A stretch of DNA of 20,111 nucleotides. Origin: a virus. Below are positions 7,631 through 14,966 of the stretch, one piece after another (position 1 is the stretch's first letter; each line of letters begins with the position of its first letter). The stretch lies in IMG/VR virus record IMGVR_UViG_3300011116_000053, positions 1-20,111 of that record; one strand, written 5' to 3'. A program made the translations under genes and the position numbers. Under the pieces are notes generated by a model. That model was not told the DNA's origin, ran no database searches, and was given only the letters and a program-made list of their open reading frames with translations.

Positions 7631-8225
7631 CGGTTACACGACACTCAACGATGTAAAAGCTGCACTTAACCTTGAAGATTCAATGGATAATGCAGCCCTT
7701 GAAGTTGCGATTGCAACCGCTTCACGCCAAATTGATGATTATTGTGGCCGTTTCTTTTACAAGGATGGCACTGTAGGTACTCCAGCAACTCGCTATTACA
7801 CTCCAACCGACTATTACATTTTGCCAGTTGATGATTTTGTGAGCATTAGCGAAATTGCAACTGATGATAATTTTGATCGTACTTACGGTACGGTATGGAC
7901 CGCTGACGATTCAATGTTTGAACCAGTTAACAATCCTTCACGCGGCTGGCCAATGTCTCGTATTTTGGCAGTAGGTTCCTATGTTTTCCCGTGGAACTTG
8001 CCACAATCAGTACGCGTTAAGGGCGTTTTTGGATGGTCAGATGTACCTTATGAGGTAAAAACTGCCGCTAAAATTCAATCTTCCCGGCTTTTCCTGCGCA
8101 ATCAGTCACCATTTGGCATTGCTGGCAATACCGATATGGGAACAGTGCGTTTGGCTGCCAAACTAGATGCCGATGTAGAGGCTCTATTGCGCCCATTACG
8201 CAAGAATAATGGTTTGGCTAAATAA
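7617..8225 (+). CDS. Head-tail connector (gp6-like adaptor)
   Basis: Predicted first adaptor docking under the portal, 202 aa. The N-terminus (TLNDVKAALNLEDSMDNAAL, then VAIATASRQIDDYCGRFF) is the helical pattern of gp6/YqbG-like head-tail connector proteins: a short x-x-LK..L.....D...L helix followed by an A..ID.YCGR-type helix. A beta-rich middle (VDDFVSISEIATDDNFDRTY) and a C-terminal helical segment follow. The start is a GTG at 7617 with no strong Shine-Dalgarno, so translation may be coupled to the upstream small ORF. The stop TAA overlaps the next ATG by one base. Gene order supports the call. Confidence 0.82.
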   Translation: MAITNGYTTLNDVKAALNLEDSMDNAALEVAIATASRQIDDYCGRFFYKDGTVGTPATRYYTPTDYYILPVDDFVSISEIATDDNFDRTYGTVWTADDSMFEPVNNPSRGWPMSRILAVGSYVFPWNLPQSVRVKGVFGWSDVPYEVKTAAKIQSSRLFLRNQSPFGIAGNTDMGTVRLAAKLDADVEALLRPLRKNNGLAK

Positions 8226-8623
8226 TGTTGCCTAGTGAGGTCAGAAACGGCTTAAAAGCCAACCTAGAGGCTATTAAGGGTATGCGAGTTTATGAACTTA
8301 TCCCAAGTACGCCAGTAGCACCTGCTGCCATCGTTGGCCAATTGGATTTCACCTTTGATTTGAACAATGCCCGTGGATTAGACCAGGCAAACCTTGATGT
8401 TGTTGTTTTGGTTCAGCGTTTCACAGAGCGTTCAGGCCAAAATGATCTTGATAAGTACCTTGCAGGCAGCGGGGATTACTCAATCAAGGCAGCAATTGAA
8501 TCCGATTTGACACTTGGCGGTGCCTGCAACACTTTGCGCGTTACATCTGCAGAGGCTGGCACTTATGTTGCAGGTGAAATTGAGTTTCTTTCATACCGAT
8601 ACCGTCTCACCGTTTGGGGATAA
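8225..8623 (+). CDS. Tail terminator-like protein
   Basis: A 132-aa protein likely capping the tail tube at the head-proximal end. Its N-terminal helix (LPSEVRNGLKANLEAIKGMR), central beta strands (NLDVVVLVQRFTERSG) and C-terminal half with DKYLAGSGDYSIKAAIESDL and TLGGACNTLRVTSAE resemble the short actinophage tail terminator or tail completion proteins found between connector and tube genes. The start overlaps the connector stop (TAATG). Identification rests on pattern, size and place; a head-tail stopper role is an alternative. Confidence 0.65.
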   Translation: MLPSEVRNGLKANLEAIKGMRVYELIPSTPVAPAAIVGQLDFTFDLNNARGLDQANLDVVVLVQRFTERSGQNDLDKYLAGSGDYSIKAAIESDLTLGGACNTLRVTSAEAGTYVAGEIEFLSYRYRLTVWG

Positions 8624-8631
8624 GGAGAAAA

Positions 8632-8799
8632 ATGAGCTACACAGTTACCTCGGACAAATTCGAGGCGAAGAAAAAAGGCGAAACAATCACCGAAAAAGAA
8701 TTGCTTGAACTTGGGTTAAATATTGATGCCCTAGTCGCAGGCGAATACATAAAGAAACCAGCAGCAATCAAACCAGCAACAGTAGAGGAAACAAAATAA
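8632..8799 (+). CDS. Small conserved-position protein, function unknown
   Basis: A 55-aa, charged protein starting MSYTVTSDKFEAKKKGETIT, with an EKELLELGLNIDALVAGEYI helix-like segment and a Pro/Ala/Lys tail. AAGGAG at 8622-8627 fixes the start at 8632 rather than the in-frame alternative at 8614 inside the previous gene. It ends directly against the next ATG. Small proteins at this position occur in related phages, but no function is known to me. Confidence 0.75.
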   Translation: MSYTVTSDKFEAKKKGETITEKELLELGLNIDALVAGEYIKKPAAIKPATVEETK

Positions 8800-9222
8800 A
8801 TGGCCGCTTTAGTTCTTACAAACGCATCCGTTGTTATCAACGGGATCAATCTCAGCGAATTTATTACAAGCATTGCAATTTCAACTAGCGAAGATGTTAT
8901 TGATACTACAGGTATGGGTTCGGCTGGAGCGCGTACCCGTGTTAGTGGGCTTCAAGATAACTCAGTAACTATTGAGTTCAATCAAGATTTTGCTGCAGGT
9001 GGACCTGAAGTTTCAATTAACGCAGTTGGTTCATCACTTGTTGGCACAAATACAACTATTGTTGTGAAGCCAACATCAGCAGCAGTAAGTGCAAGCAATC
9101 CTAGTTACAGTTTTTCAGCGGTTGTTGCCGAATGGCAACCTCTTTCTGCAGCCGTGGGCGAGTTAAGTAGTATTTCGACTACTTGGCCAATCTCAGGCGT
9201 AATCACAAAGGCAATTGCATAA
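8800..9222 (+). CDS. Major tail protein, copy 1
   Basis: Probable tail tube subunit, 140 aa, rich in beta-forming, Thr/Ser/Val residues. It starts immediately after the previous stop. It is clearly paralogous to the next gene: both share MA-LVLTNA at the start, DVIDTTG, TRV-GL-DNS-TIEFNQD in the middle, and VSASNP...AEWQP-SAAVGEL...TWPISG-ITK at the end. The position before the tail assembly chaperone pair is the standard place of the tube gene. Which paralog forms the tube cannot be told from the sequence. Confidence 0.8.
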   Translation: MAALVLTNASVVINGINLSEFITSIAISTSEDVIDTTGMGSAGARTRVSGLQDNSVTIEFNQDFAAGGPEVSINAVGSSLVGTNTTIVVKPTSAAVSASNPSYSFSAVVAEWQPLSAAVGELSSISTTWPISGVITKAIA

Positions 9223-9657
9223 ATGGCGCGTTTAGTTCTCACAAATGCTTATGTCGTTTTTGCAAGCAACGATATTAGCCAATATGTTACCTCAGTTTCA
9301 TTATCAACATCTTATGATGTTATTGACACCACAGGTATTTCAACTACAGGCGCAGCTCGTACTCGCGTTGCTGGCCTTGCTGATAACTCAATAACTATTG
9401 AGTTTAATCAAGATTATGCAGACAATGCACTTGAAGAACTTATTAACGGAACTACTACAACAAATGGAACTGTTGGCTTAGTTGTGGCAATGGAAGTTCG
9501 ACCAGTTAACACAACTGTAAGTGCAAGCAATCCTAAATTTACCTTCAATGCGTTGATTGCCGAATGGCAACCTGTTTCTGCAGCCGTGGGTGAGTTAGCA
9601 AGCGTTTCTGCAACTTGGCCAATCTCAGGTCAAATTACAAAATCAATTACACCGTAA
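9223..9657 (+). CDS. Major tail protein, copy 2 (tandem paralog)
   Basis: A 144-aa tube-type protein beginning on the base after the stop of copy 1. The C-terminal part is most conserved with copy 1 (AEWQP-SAAVGEL, WPISG-ITK). At DNA level, 9127-9165 and 9559-9597 match at 37 of 39 bases, and 9085-9103 equals 9517-9535 exactly, both at an offset of 432 bases. This points to tandem duplication or gene conversion. The middle differs more (NALEELINGTTTTNG, AMEVRPVNT), so the two may have separate roles, such as tube and a decorated or tip-proximal ring. Confidence 0.8.
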   Translation: MARLVLTNAYVVFASNDISQYVTSVSLSTSYDVIDTTGISTTGAARTRVAGLADNSITIEFNQDYADNALEELINGTTTTNGTVGLVVAMEVRPVNTTVSASNPKFTFNALIAEWQPVSAAVGELASVSATWPISGQITKSITP

Positions 9658-9675
9658 TCTACTAAGGGGGAAAAG

Positions 9676-9954
9676 ATGGATGGATTAGCAGTTAAGGTAA
9701 AAACAGTTGATGGCAATGAAGTTAGTTACAAACTAACCCCACGCATCATTGTGGCATTTGAACAACAATTTGGTGCTGGTATGCCTAAGTTGCTGGGTGA
9801 ACAACAAAAAGTTGAACATATTTATTGGTTGGCTTGGAAAGCAATGCAGACTAATGGAATTGTTGTAAAACTTTTCGGTCCCGAATTCTTGGATTCAATT
9901 GTCAGCGCAGAATTGGATGCTGATAGTTCTTTCGAATCCACCGCAACAGTCTAA
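9676..9954 (+). CDS. Tail assembly chaperone, short form (gpG-like)
   Basis: A 92-aa protein expected to bind the tape measure and bring tube subunits during tail assembly. It is preceded by AAGGGGGAAAAG upstream of the ATG at 9676. It has a mostly alpha-helical pattern (RIIVAFEQQFGAGMPKLLGE, then HIYWLAWKAMQTNG) and an acidic C-terminus, as in gpG-type proteins. Position between the tube genes and the tape measure, plus a second overlapping reading frame downstream, supports the call. Confidence 0.8.
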   Translation: MDGLAVKVKTVDGNEVSYKLTPRIIVAFEQQFGAGMPKLLGEQQKVEHIYWLAWKAMQTNGIVVKLFGPEFLDSIVSAELDADSSFESTATV

Positions 9955-10079
9955 CTTATACGATTGCTGCGGTGGCCTGCGAAACTGGCGTGAGTCCGAT
10001 TGATCTACTAGATGCCCCTGAAGGCATCTTTGAAGCAATGACTATTTATTTGAAGGAACGAGCTAAAGCCAATGGCTGA
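9676..10079 (+). CDS. Tail assembly chaperone, frameshifted long form (gpGT-like)
   Basis: The -1 reading frame is open from 9927 to the TGA at 10077-10079 and encodes a plausible T domain (TIAAVACETGVSPIDLLDAP, then EGIFEAMTIYLKERAKANG) without a good start of its own. A -1 slip at about 9927-9933 (AGT TCT TTC) would join 86 gpG residues to 48 T residues, giving about 134 aa. The T frame overlaps the next gene by 8 bases. Frameshifted gpG/gpGT pairs are near universal in long-tailed phages; the slip site itself is inferred. Confidence 0.72.
9927..9975 (+). promoter_or_regulatory. Candidate -1 frameshift signal: slip site plus stem-loop
   Basis: The presumed slip site TTCTTTC (9927-9933, read T-TCT-TTC in the gpG frame) is followed after a 4-base spacer by a perfect 8-bp, GC-rich stem: CCACCGCA at 9938-9945 with TGCGGTGG at 9968-9975. 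The 22-base loop contains the gpG stop codon (9952-9954). The heptamer is not a canonical X-XXY-YYZ; only the Phe codon re-pairs cleanly (TTC to TTT). Confidence 0.6.
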
Positions 10080-10641
10080 TGAAGTAATTGTTCTAACAGG
10101 TATCAAAGAAACTATTGATGCCCTAAAAGCCTTTGATAAAGATGCAGTTAAACGCTTCAATAAAGTAATCAATACTGAACTTGCTGGCGCTCAGCGAGAT
10201 GCCCGCAATATCATCCAGGATGAACCGCCGATGAGTGGTTGGAGCAAATCCGATGCGGCTAAACCCCGCAAAACCACTCGCGGTGGTGCTGGATGGCCTG
10301 GATGGAACGCTGGCGAAATCAAAAGCAAGATTACAAAGACAAAAGCCCAGGGCAAGGTTCGTGGTGATTACACAACAAGTGCTGGTGCTTTATTGAACAA
10401 ATCTGCAGCAGGTTCAATTTTTGAAGTTGCTGGGCGCGTTGCTTCAGGTACTAAGAGAATGACTGCCCAATCATCTAGTGGGCAATTCTTGCGAACTCTT
10501 GGAAACAGATTTGGAAAAGCATCGCGTGTAGTATGGCGTGTTGTTGATAAAGACAGATCAAGAATTGAAGCAAATGTAAATCGTGCTTTGGAACAGGCAA
10601 AGGCAGATTTGCAACAACATTTAAACAAGGAGCGTGCATAA
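10072..10641 (+). CDS. HK97 gp10-like tail protein (tentative)
   Basis: A 189-aa basic protein beginning MADEVIVLTGIKETIDALKA, with the pattern L..L..F...AVKRFNK.......AQRDARN at residues 15-46. This resembles the N-terminus of HK97 gp10-type head-tail or tail proteins. A Gly/Lys-rich middle (KPRKTTRGGAGWPGWN) and a C-terminal helix (NRALEQAKADLQQHLNKE) follow. HK97 gp10 relatives usually lie upstream of the tube gene, whereas this gene sits between the chaperone pair and the tape measure. It overlaps the T frame by 8 bases and touches the tape measure ATG. A structural role in the tail is likely; the exact one is uncertain. Confidence 0.5.
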   Translation: MADEVIVLTGIKETIDALKAFDKDAVKRFNKVINTELAGAQRDARNIIQDEPPMSGWSKSDAAKPRKTTRGGAGWPGWNAGEIKSKITKTKAQGKVRGDYTTSAGALLNKSAAGSIFEVAGRVASGTKRMTAQSSSGQFLRTLGNRFGKASRVVWRVVDKDRSRIEANVNRALEQAKADLQQHLNKERA

Positions 10642-12228
10642 ATGGCAGTTGGCGCAATTGTAGCCCGCATCCTTACCCAGTATTCTGATAAAGGTTCAAA
10701 GGCTGCTCAAAAAGATATTAACAAACTTGGCAAAAACATTGATGGATTTGCCAAAAAAGCTACAAAAGCATTTGGATTGGCAGCATTAGCATCAGCAGCA
10801 CTTGCGGTTAAAATTGGAAAAGATGCAGTTCAGGCAGCAATTGCGGATCAGAAATCTCAAGCATTGCTTGCTAACTCTTTGCGTAATACTGCAGGTGCAA
10901 GTAAAGAAGCAATTGCAGGGGTAGAAGGCTACATAACTTCGCTTCAAAAGCAATTTTCCGTGGTGGATGATGATTTGCGCCCGTCTATGGCGCGGTTGAC
11001 TGCAGCCACAGGCTCAATTACGGCAGCACAAACTTTAATGCAAACCGCCTTAGATGTAAGTGCTTCATCAGGTGCTGATTTAGAATCTTCGGTTGGCGCA
11101 ATCATTAAGGCAACAAGCGGGCAATTCAAGGCACTAAAAACACTTGTGCCAGCCTTAAGCAATGCAACCATTAAATCTAAAGATGTTGCTAAAGCATTTG
11201 AAGAAGTAAATAAAGCAACCTCAGGCGCAGCAGCAAAACGCGCTGGAACTCTTGAGTATCGCCTTGCAGGATTAAAAATTGCATTTGGTGAGATTCTTGA
11301 AACATTGGGTTATGCGCTTTTGCCAATTATTGAAAGATTTGCAACAACTGTTTCAACAAAGATTTTGCCAGCAATTGAAAATTGGGTTGCACTTAATAAA
11401 GATAAATTAGCGGCTAGTTTTCAAACTGCTACAGATTTTGCAGTTAAATTACTTGGTGTGGCATTAACATTTGGTAATTGGGTTTCAAATAACACAACTG
11501 CTATTAAAATCCTTGCTGGATTGATTGCGGGTATGTTTGTAGTAGGAAGAATCTCAGCATTTGTTCTTGCAATTGGAACAATTACAACCGCAATGGCAGC
11601 ATTGCGAGCAACTGCATTAGGTGCAGCCGTTGCAACGGCTTTTGCAACAGGTGGCGTAAGTGCAGTAGCAGGTGGAGTAGCCGTTGCTGGAATACTTGCA
11701 GCAGTTGGTGCGGCAGCAATGGCACCAGGAACTACTGCAGGCGGTAGTGGTAAGAGTGGCGGGGCAACTAGCGGCAATCCATTCCCTAAGTTGGGTGCAG
11801 GTGGCGCAACTGGTGGAACTGGCGCTACTCCACGAAATTATACTGGCCACCCATCAATGAATAGTATTGGACCAATTAAATCTGCTGATCAAACATTTTC
11901 CGATTGGCTTGCTGCGCTTAATAAAAATACAACCGCAACTATAAAAAATACAAAATCTGTAATGGATATTGCAACAGAAAACGCAATGAAAGAACTAGCA
12001 GCACGCCAAAAGGCGCTATCAGGTTCAGCTTCAATTGCGATTGGTGGCGGTGGCAAGATTTATAGCACTCGCAATAATGCTGGTGTAATAGTCAATGTTA
12101 ACGCAGGTAATGTTATTGGTTCAGCAGATGCGCTTATTGAGACAGTTCAAACAGGCCTTCAAGCTAGTGGCCGCCGTAATGGTGGCACTTTTGTTGGTGG
12201 GCGCAATATCGGAAATCTTGTAGTCTAA
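10642..12228 (+). CDS. Tail tape measure protein
   Basis: Sets tail length and may help DNA entry, 528 aa. It has the Ala/Lys-rich helical N-terminus (GSKAAQKDINKLGKNIDGFA), a conserved tape-measure segment around residues 60-230 (LANSLRNTAGASKEAI, LKTLVPALSNATIKSKDVAK, GEILETLGYALLPIIERFAT), and hydrophobic, probably membrane-active segments at about residues 285-370 (ILAGLIAGMFVVGR, AVAGGVAVAGILAAVGAAA). The C-terminus is Gly/Asn-rich. At about 0.15 nm per residue, a common rule of thumb, the tail would be near 80 nm. It is short for a siphovirus but complete; its TAA overlaps the next ATG by one base. Confidence 0.93.
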   Translation: MAVGAIVARILTQYSDKGSKAAQKDINKLGKNIDGFAKKATKAFGLAALASAALAVKIGKDAVQAAIADQKSQALLANSLRNTAGASKEAIAGVEGYITSLQKQFSVVDDDLRPSMARLTAATGSITAAQTLMQTALDVSASSGADLESSVGAIIKATSGQFKALKTLVPALSNATIKSKDVAKAFEEVNKATSGAAAKRAGTLEYRLAGLKIAFGEILETLGYALLPIIERFATTVSTKILPAIENWVALNKDKLAASFQTATDFAVKLLGVALTFGNWVSNNTTAIKILAGLIAGMFVVGRISAFVLAIGTITTAMAALRATALGAAVATAFATGGVSAVAGGVAVAGILAAVGAAAMAPGTTAGGSGKSGGATSGNPFPKLGAGGATGGTGATPRNYTGHPSMNSIGPIKSADQTFSDWLAALNKNTTATIKNTKSVMDIATENAMKELAARQKALSGSASIAIGGGGKIYSTRNNAGVIVNVNAGNVIGSADALIETVQTGLQASGRRNGGTFVGGRNIGNLVV

Positions 12229-13376
12229 TGCCAGCATTTGACGGTACAACTTCACCTAGCATTGCAGTTCAATTCCTCAAAAGCGGAACTTGGACTTCAG
12301 CGACAATTAGCGATGTTGTTCAAATTGATATTCGCCGTGGCCGTGAGCGTGCAGATTTGCGTGACCAGGCAGGATTTGCCAGCATTATTTTTAACAATGA
12401 ATCAGGTTATTATGATCCTGACAATACAAATGCCTCAAGTCCGTGGGTAGTCTCAGGTGCAAGCATCCTTCGTGATGGCCTACAAATGCGCATTACTGCA
12501 ACTTGGAACTCAACTGTTTATCCATTGTTTTATGGTTTCCTTGAAAATAATTACACCAACCAGGGATTCTTGCCCAATGTAACAATGACTTTCTATGATG
12601 GCATTGGCTACATTGCCGATGGCTTCGCACCAGCATTGGCCGTTGCCGCTAACTCAGAAACTGCTGCTACTCGCGCTGGCAGAATGTTGGATTATGCAGG
12701 CTGGACCACTGGCAATGGATTTTCACGCTCACTTACAGGCTCAGTTACTATGCTTGCAACTGTTCAAAACCGTGGATGTATGCAGGCAATTACAGAGTGC
12801 GTTGATTGCATCTCAGGCCGTTTCTATATTTCAAAATCAAATGTGGCTACATTGGTTCCGCTATCTGACAAATTCAGCCGTCCAACTCAATTGCTTTTTA
12901 GCGATTCCGGGGCAGTAAATACAGTTTCTTATTCAGATTTAATTACCAACCCAGGCACAAAATATGTGGTTAATCAAGCAATTATTATGCGTGGCGATAA
13001 CAACCAGGTTACATCTACATATAACCCAAGCAAAACTGCCTACGGTGTAGCAAAGAAAGAAATCTTTGCACCAGTCAATACCGATACCAATGCAACTAAT
13101 TTAGCTTTATATGAATCACGCAAACTTGCAACCCCTGATACATATATTGAGCGCATTGATTTCAATGGTTTAGTTGTGGCTAAAAATGGCTTGCTTTATC
13201 CTGATTTCCTATCAACAGAGTTATCCGATCAGGTTAGCGTTCAACGCACAACCTATGATGGCCGTTTTATTCAATGGAACCTTGTGGTTGAAGGTATGAA
13301 ACATACCATCACACAAAGCAACTGGAATATCTCTTTTAATACATCCGACATTAACCCTTACAGTATTACCATCTAG
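12228..13376 (+). CDS. Minor tail protein, tail-tip/hub-like
   Basis: A 382-aa beta-rich protein starting MPAFDGTTSPSIAVQFLKSG, with IDIRRGRERADLRDQAGFAS near residue 30 and NNESGYYDPDN near 50. This N-terminal pattern is common in minor tail proteins following the tape measure of actinophages and reminiscent of hub proteins. The centre (MLDYAGWTTGNGFSR, CMQAITECVDCISGRFYISK) holds three Cys within about 11 residues. The C-terminus ends in WNLVVEGMKHTITQSNWNIS. It likely forms part of the tail tip that contacts the tape measure or bears fibres. An 8-base gap with AGGGGGA leads to the fibre gene. Confidence 0.7.
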   Translation: MPAFDGTTSPSIAVQFLKSGTWTSATISDVVQIDIRRGRERADLRDQAGFASIIFNNESGYYDPDNTNASSPWVVSGASILRDGLQMRITATWNSTVYPLFYGFLENNYTNQGFLPNVTMTFYDGIGYIADGFAPALAVAANSETAATRAGRMLDYAGWTTGNGFSRSLTGSVTMLATVQNRGCMQAITECVDCISGRFYISKSNVATLVPLSDKFSRPTQLLFSDSGAVNTVSYSDLITNPGTKYVVNQAIIMRGDNNQVTSTYNPSKTAYGVAKKEIFAPVNTDTNATNLALYESRKLATPDTYIERIDFNGLVVAKNGLLYPDFLSTELSDQVSVQRTTYDGRFIQWNLVVEGMKHTITQSNWNISFNTSDINPYSITI

Positions 13377-13384
13377 GGGGAACA

Positions 13385-14755
13385 ATGCCTTTATGCCCAC
13401 AAATTACTAATACGCCAATTACAGTTACACAGACTGCAGACTTTACTGTTTCAAGCGTATTGCCTGTAGTGCCAGCAACTACTACACAACTTGATGATGC
13501 CATTATTCTCATTGACGGCAAAACAAAAGCCTATTACCAGGCAACTGCGCCAACAACAGGTATGACTGAAGGCGATATTTGGTTTGATACTGATGATGGT
13601 AATAAACAGTATTATTACAATGGCACCGCTTGGGTATCTGTTCAAGATACTGCTATTGCCGCCGCACAATCAGCCGCAACTGCAGCGCAGACTACGGCAG
13701 ATGGCAAAAATAAGATTTACCGCCAGGGAACCACGCCATCAGGAACATTTGCCGTAGGTGATACTTGGTTTAATACTTCCAGCGATAATGCCATTTCACG
13801 CTGGGATGGATCATCTTGGGTTGCTACAACTCTTGGAAACAATGCACTAGCAAGCATTTCTGCAAACAAAATTACTGCAGGAACAATTGATGCTTCAGTC
13901 ATTACAGTTTCAAACCTTGATGCAGGAAATATAACAACTGGTTCTTTGGCTGCAGCTCGAATTGCAGCAGCAAGCATTACAGGCACAAAAATTGCTGCTG
14001 GCACAATCACGGCTTCAAATATTTTGGCTTCAACTATTACTGCAACTGAAATTGCAGCAGGAACAATCACTGCAGCAAAATTAGCAACTGGAACATTATC
14101 TGCAAATAATATAGAAACTGGAACTTTAAGCGCATCTGTTGGCTTAACTGCACAATCAGGCACAATTGGTGGTTGGAATATAACTACCAATCAATTATAT
14201 ACAGGCACTCTTTCAAGTCCAAATCAATATTTAAATGCTTCAGGCGGTGCTTTATTTACTGGAACAACAACTTGTTCTGCATTAGGTGTTAACTCAAATC
14301 TTACAGTTGGTGGAACAATTACTGGTTCTTCTAGCGTTACTGCTAATGGCGAACTATACGCTGCAGGTCATACAACAACTGCCAATGCTGCCAATGGTTA
14401 TGTATTTACAACAGGTGGCCGTATTGCTCGCTCAACTGCATCATCTCATCGTTACAAGGAAAATATTGTTGACCTTTCAACAGTGCCTGAATTAGACCCA
14501 AAAAAATTACTTGATTTACCAGTTCGTGCTTTTACTTACAAAGAAGGCGAATTGCCACAAACCGATGATAGATACCAACAACTTATTCCAGGTTTTATTG
14601 CTGAAGAAGTTGATGCAATTTACCCAATTGCTGCCGATTATGTTAATGGCCCTGAATCTTGGAATGATCGAATGATTGTTCCCGCATTACTTTCACTTGT
14701 GCAAGATTTATATAAGCGCATTGAAAAACTAGAAAATCCAATTACTAACTCATAA
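13385..14755 (+). CDS. Tail fibre with C-terminal S74 intramolecular chaperone
   Basis: A 456-aa trimeric fibre candidate. Residues about 47-95 and 107-150 are two copies of a small module (GDIWFDTDDGNKQYYYNGTA and GDTWFNTSSDNAISRWDGSS). Residues 163-252 are nine 10-residue repeats of the type [I/L]-x-x-G-T-[I/L]-x-A-x-x, probably a beta-helical shaft. Residues about 260-345 look like a beta domain. Residues 353-456 are the chaperone, with the self-cleavage motif SSHRYKENI aligned so that S353 and K358 would be the Ser-Lys dyad, plus PGFIAEEVDAIYP and a C-terminal coiled segment. By family knowledge the chaperone guides trimerisation and is cut off in cis, before S353. Confidence 0.88.
   Translation: MPLCPQITNTPITVTQTADFTVSSVLPVVPATTTQLDDAIILIDGKTKAYYQATAPTTGMTEGDIWFDTDDGNKQYYYNGTAWVSVQDTAIAAAQSAATAAQTTADGKNKIYRQGTTPSGTFAVGDTWFNTSSDNAISRWDGSSWVATTLGNNALASISANKITAGTIDASVITVSNLDAGNITTGSLAAARIAAASITGTKIAAGTITASNILASTITATEIAAGTITAAKLATGTLSANNIETGTLSASVGLTAQSGTIGGWNITTNQLYTGTLSSPNQYLNASGGALFTGTTTCSALGVNSNLTVGGTITGSSSVTANGELYAAGHTTTANAANGYVFTTGGRIARSTASSHRYKENIVDLSTVPELDPKKLLDLPVRAFTYKEGELPQTDDRYQQLIPGFIAEEVDAIYPIAADYVNGPESWNDRMIVPALLSLVQDLYKRIEKLENPITNS
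13871..14140 (+). repeat. Nine 30-base (10-residue) repeats in the fibre shaft
   Basis: In-frame units start at 13871 and continue every 30 bases. Encoded units include ITAGTIDASV, ITTGSLAAAR, IAAGTITASN, IAAGTITAAK and IETGTLSASV. The period is exact at protein level while the DNA has diverged, suggesting an old, structurally constrained shaft. Confidence 0.85.
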
Positions 14756-14771
14756 CGGGAGAACCGCGCAA

Positions 14772-14966
14772 ATGACACCAGCAAACTGGGCAGGTCTTAT
14801 TGTTTCACTAATTGCAATTGTTTCTGCATTTGCAGGTTCGGTGCGATGGCTAGTAAAACATTACTTGGCTGAACTCAAGCCCAACGGGGGCAGTTCGATG
14901 CGTGACTCCATCAACCGCCTTGAAGCTCAAATGGAGTTAGTCCTAGAGTTAGTGAAGTCAAAGTGA
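14772..14966 (+). CDS. DUF2746-like membrane protein, possible lysis accessory
   Basis: A 64-aa protein with one N-terminal transmembrane segment (about residues 5-28), then KHYLAELKPNGGSSMRDSIN and a predicted coiled coil to the end (RLEAQMELVLELVKSK). The ELKPNGGSS-RD motif is familiar from short membrane proteins beside actinophage lysis genes. It overlaps the endolysin start by four bases (GTGA, 14963-14966), so the two are co-translated. It could be a holin partner or antiholin; the sequence does not decide. Confidence 0.72.
   Translation: MTPANWAGLIVSLIAIVSAFAGSVRWLVKHYLAELKPNGGSSMRDSINRLEAQMELVLELVKSK

Larger units (their letters stand above)
8800..9657 (+). repeat. Tandem gene duplication of the tail tube gene
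   Basis: Two adjacent homologous coding units of 423 and 435 bases. The longest near-identical blocks lie in the 3' third of each, at a constant offset of 432 bases. Confidence 0.85.

Noticed and set aside
9972-10079. Independent start of the T domain at GTG 9972 or 9990
   Set aside because: No Shine-Dalgarno at a suitable distance. The frameshift explanation fits the overlap, the stem and the known gpG/gpGT arrangement better.
11421-11850. Minus-strand Ala/Pro/Thr-rich and Cys/Ser-rich ORFs opposite the tape measure gene
   Set aside because: Mirror ORFs of an Ala/Gly-rich coding region, without start signals or recognisable domains.
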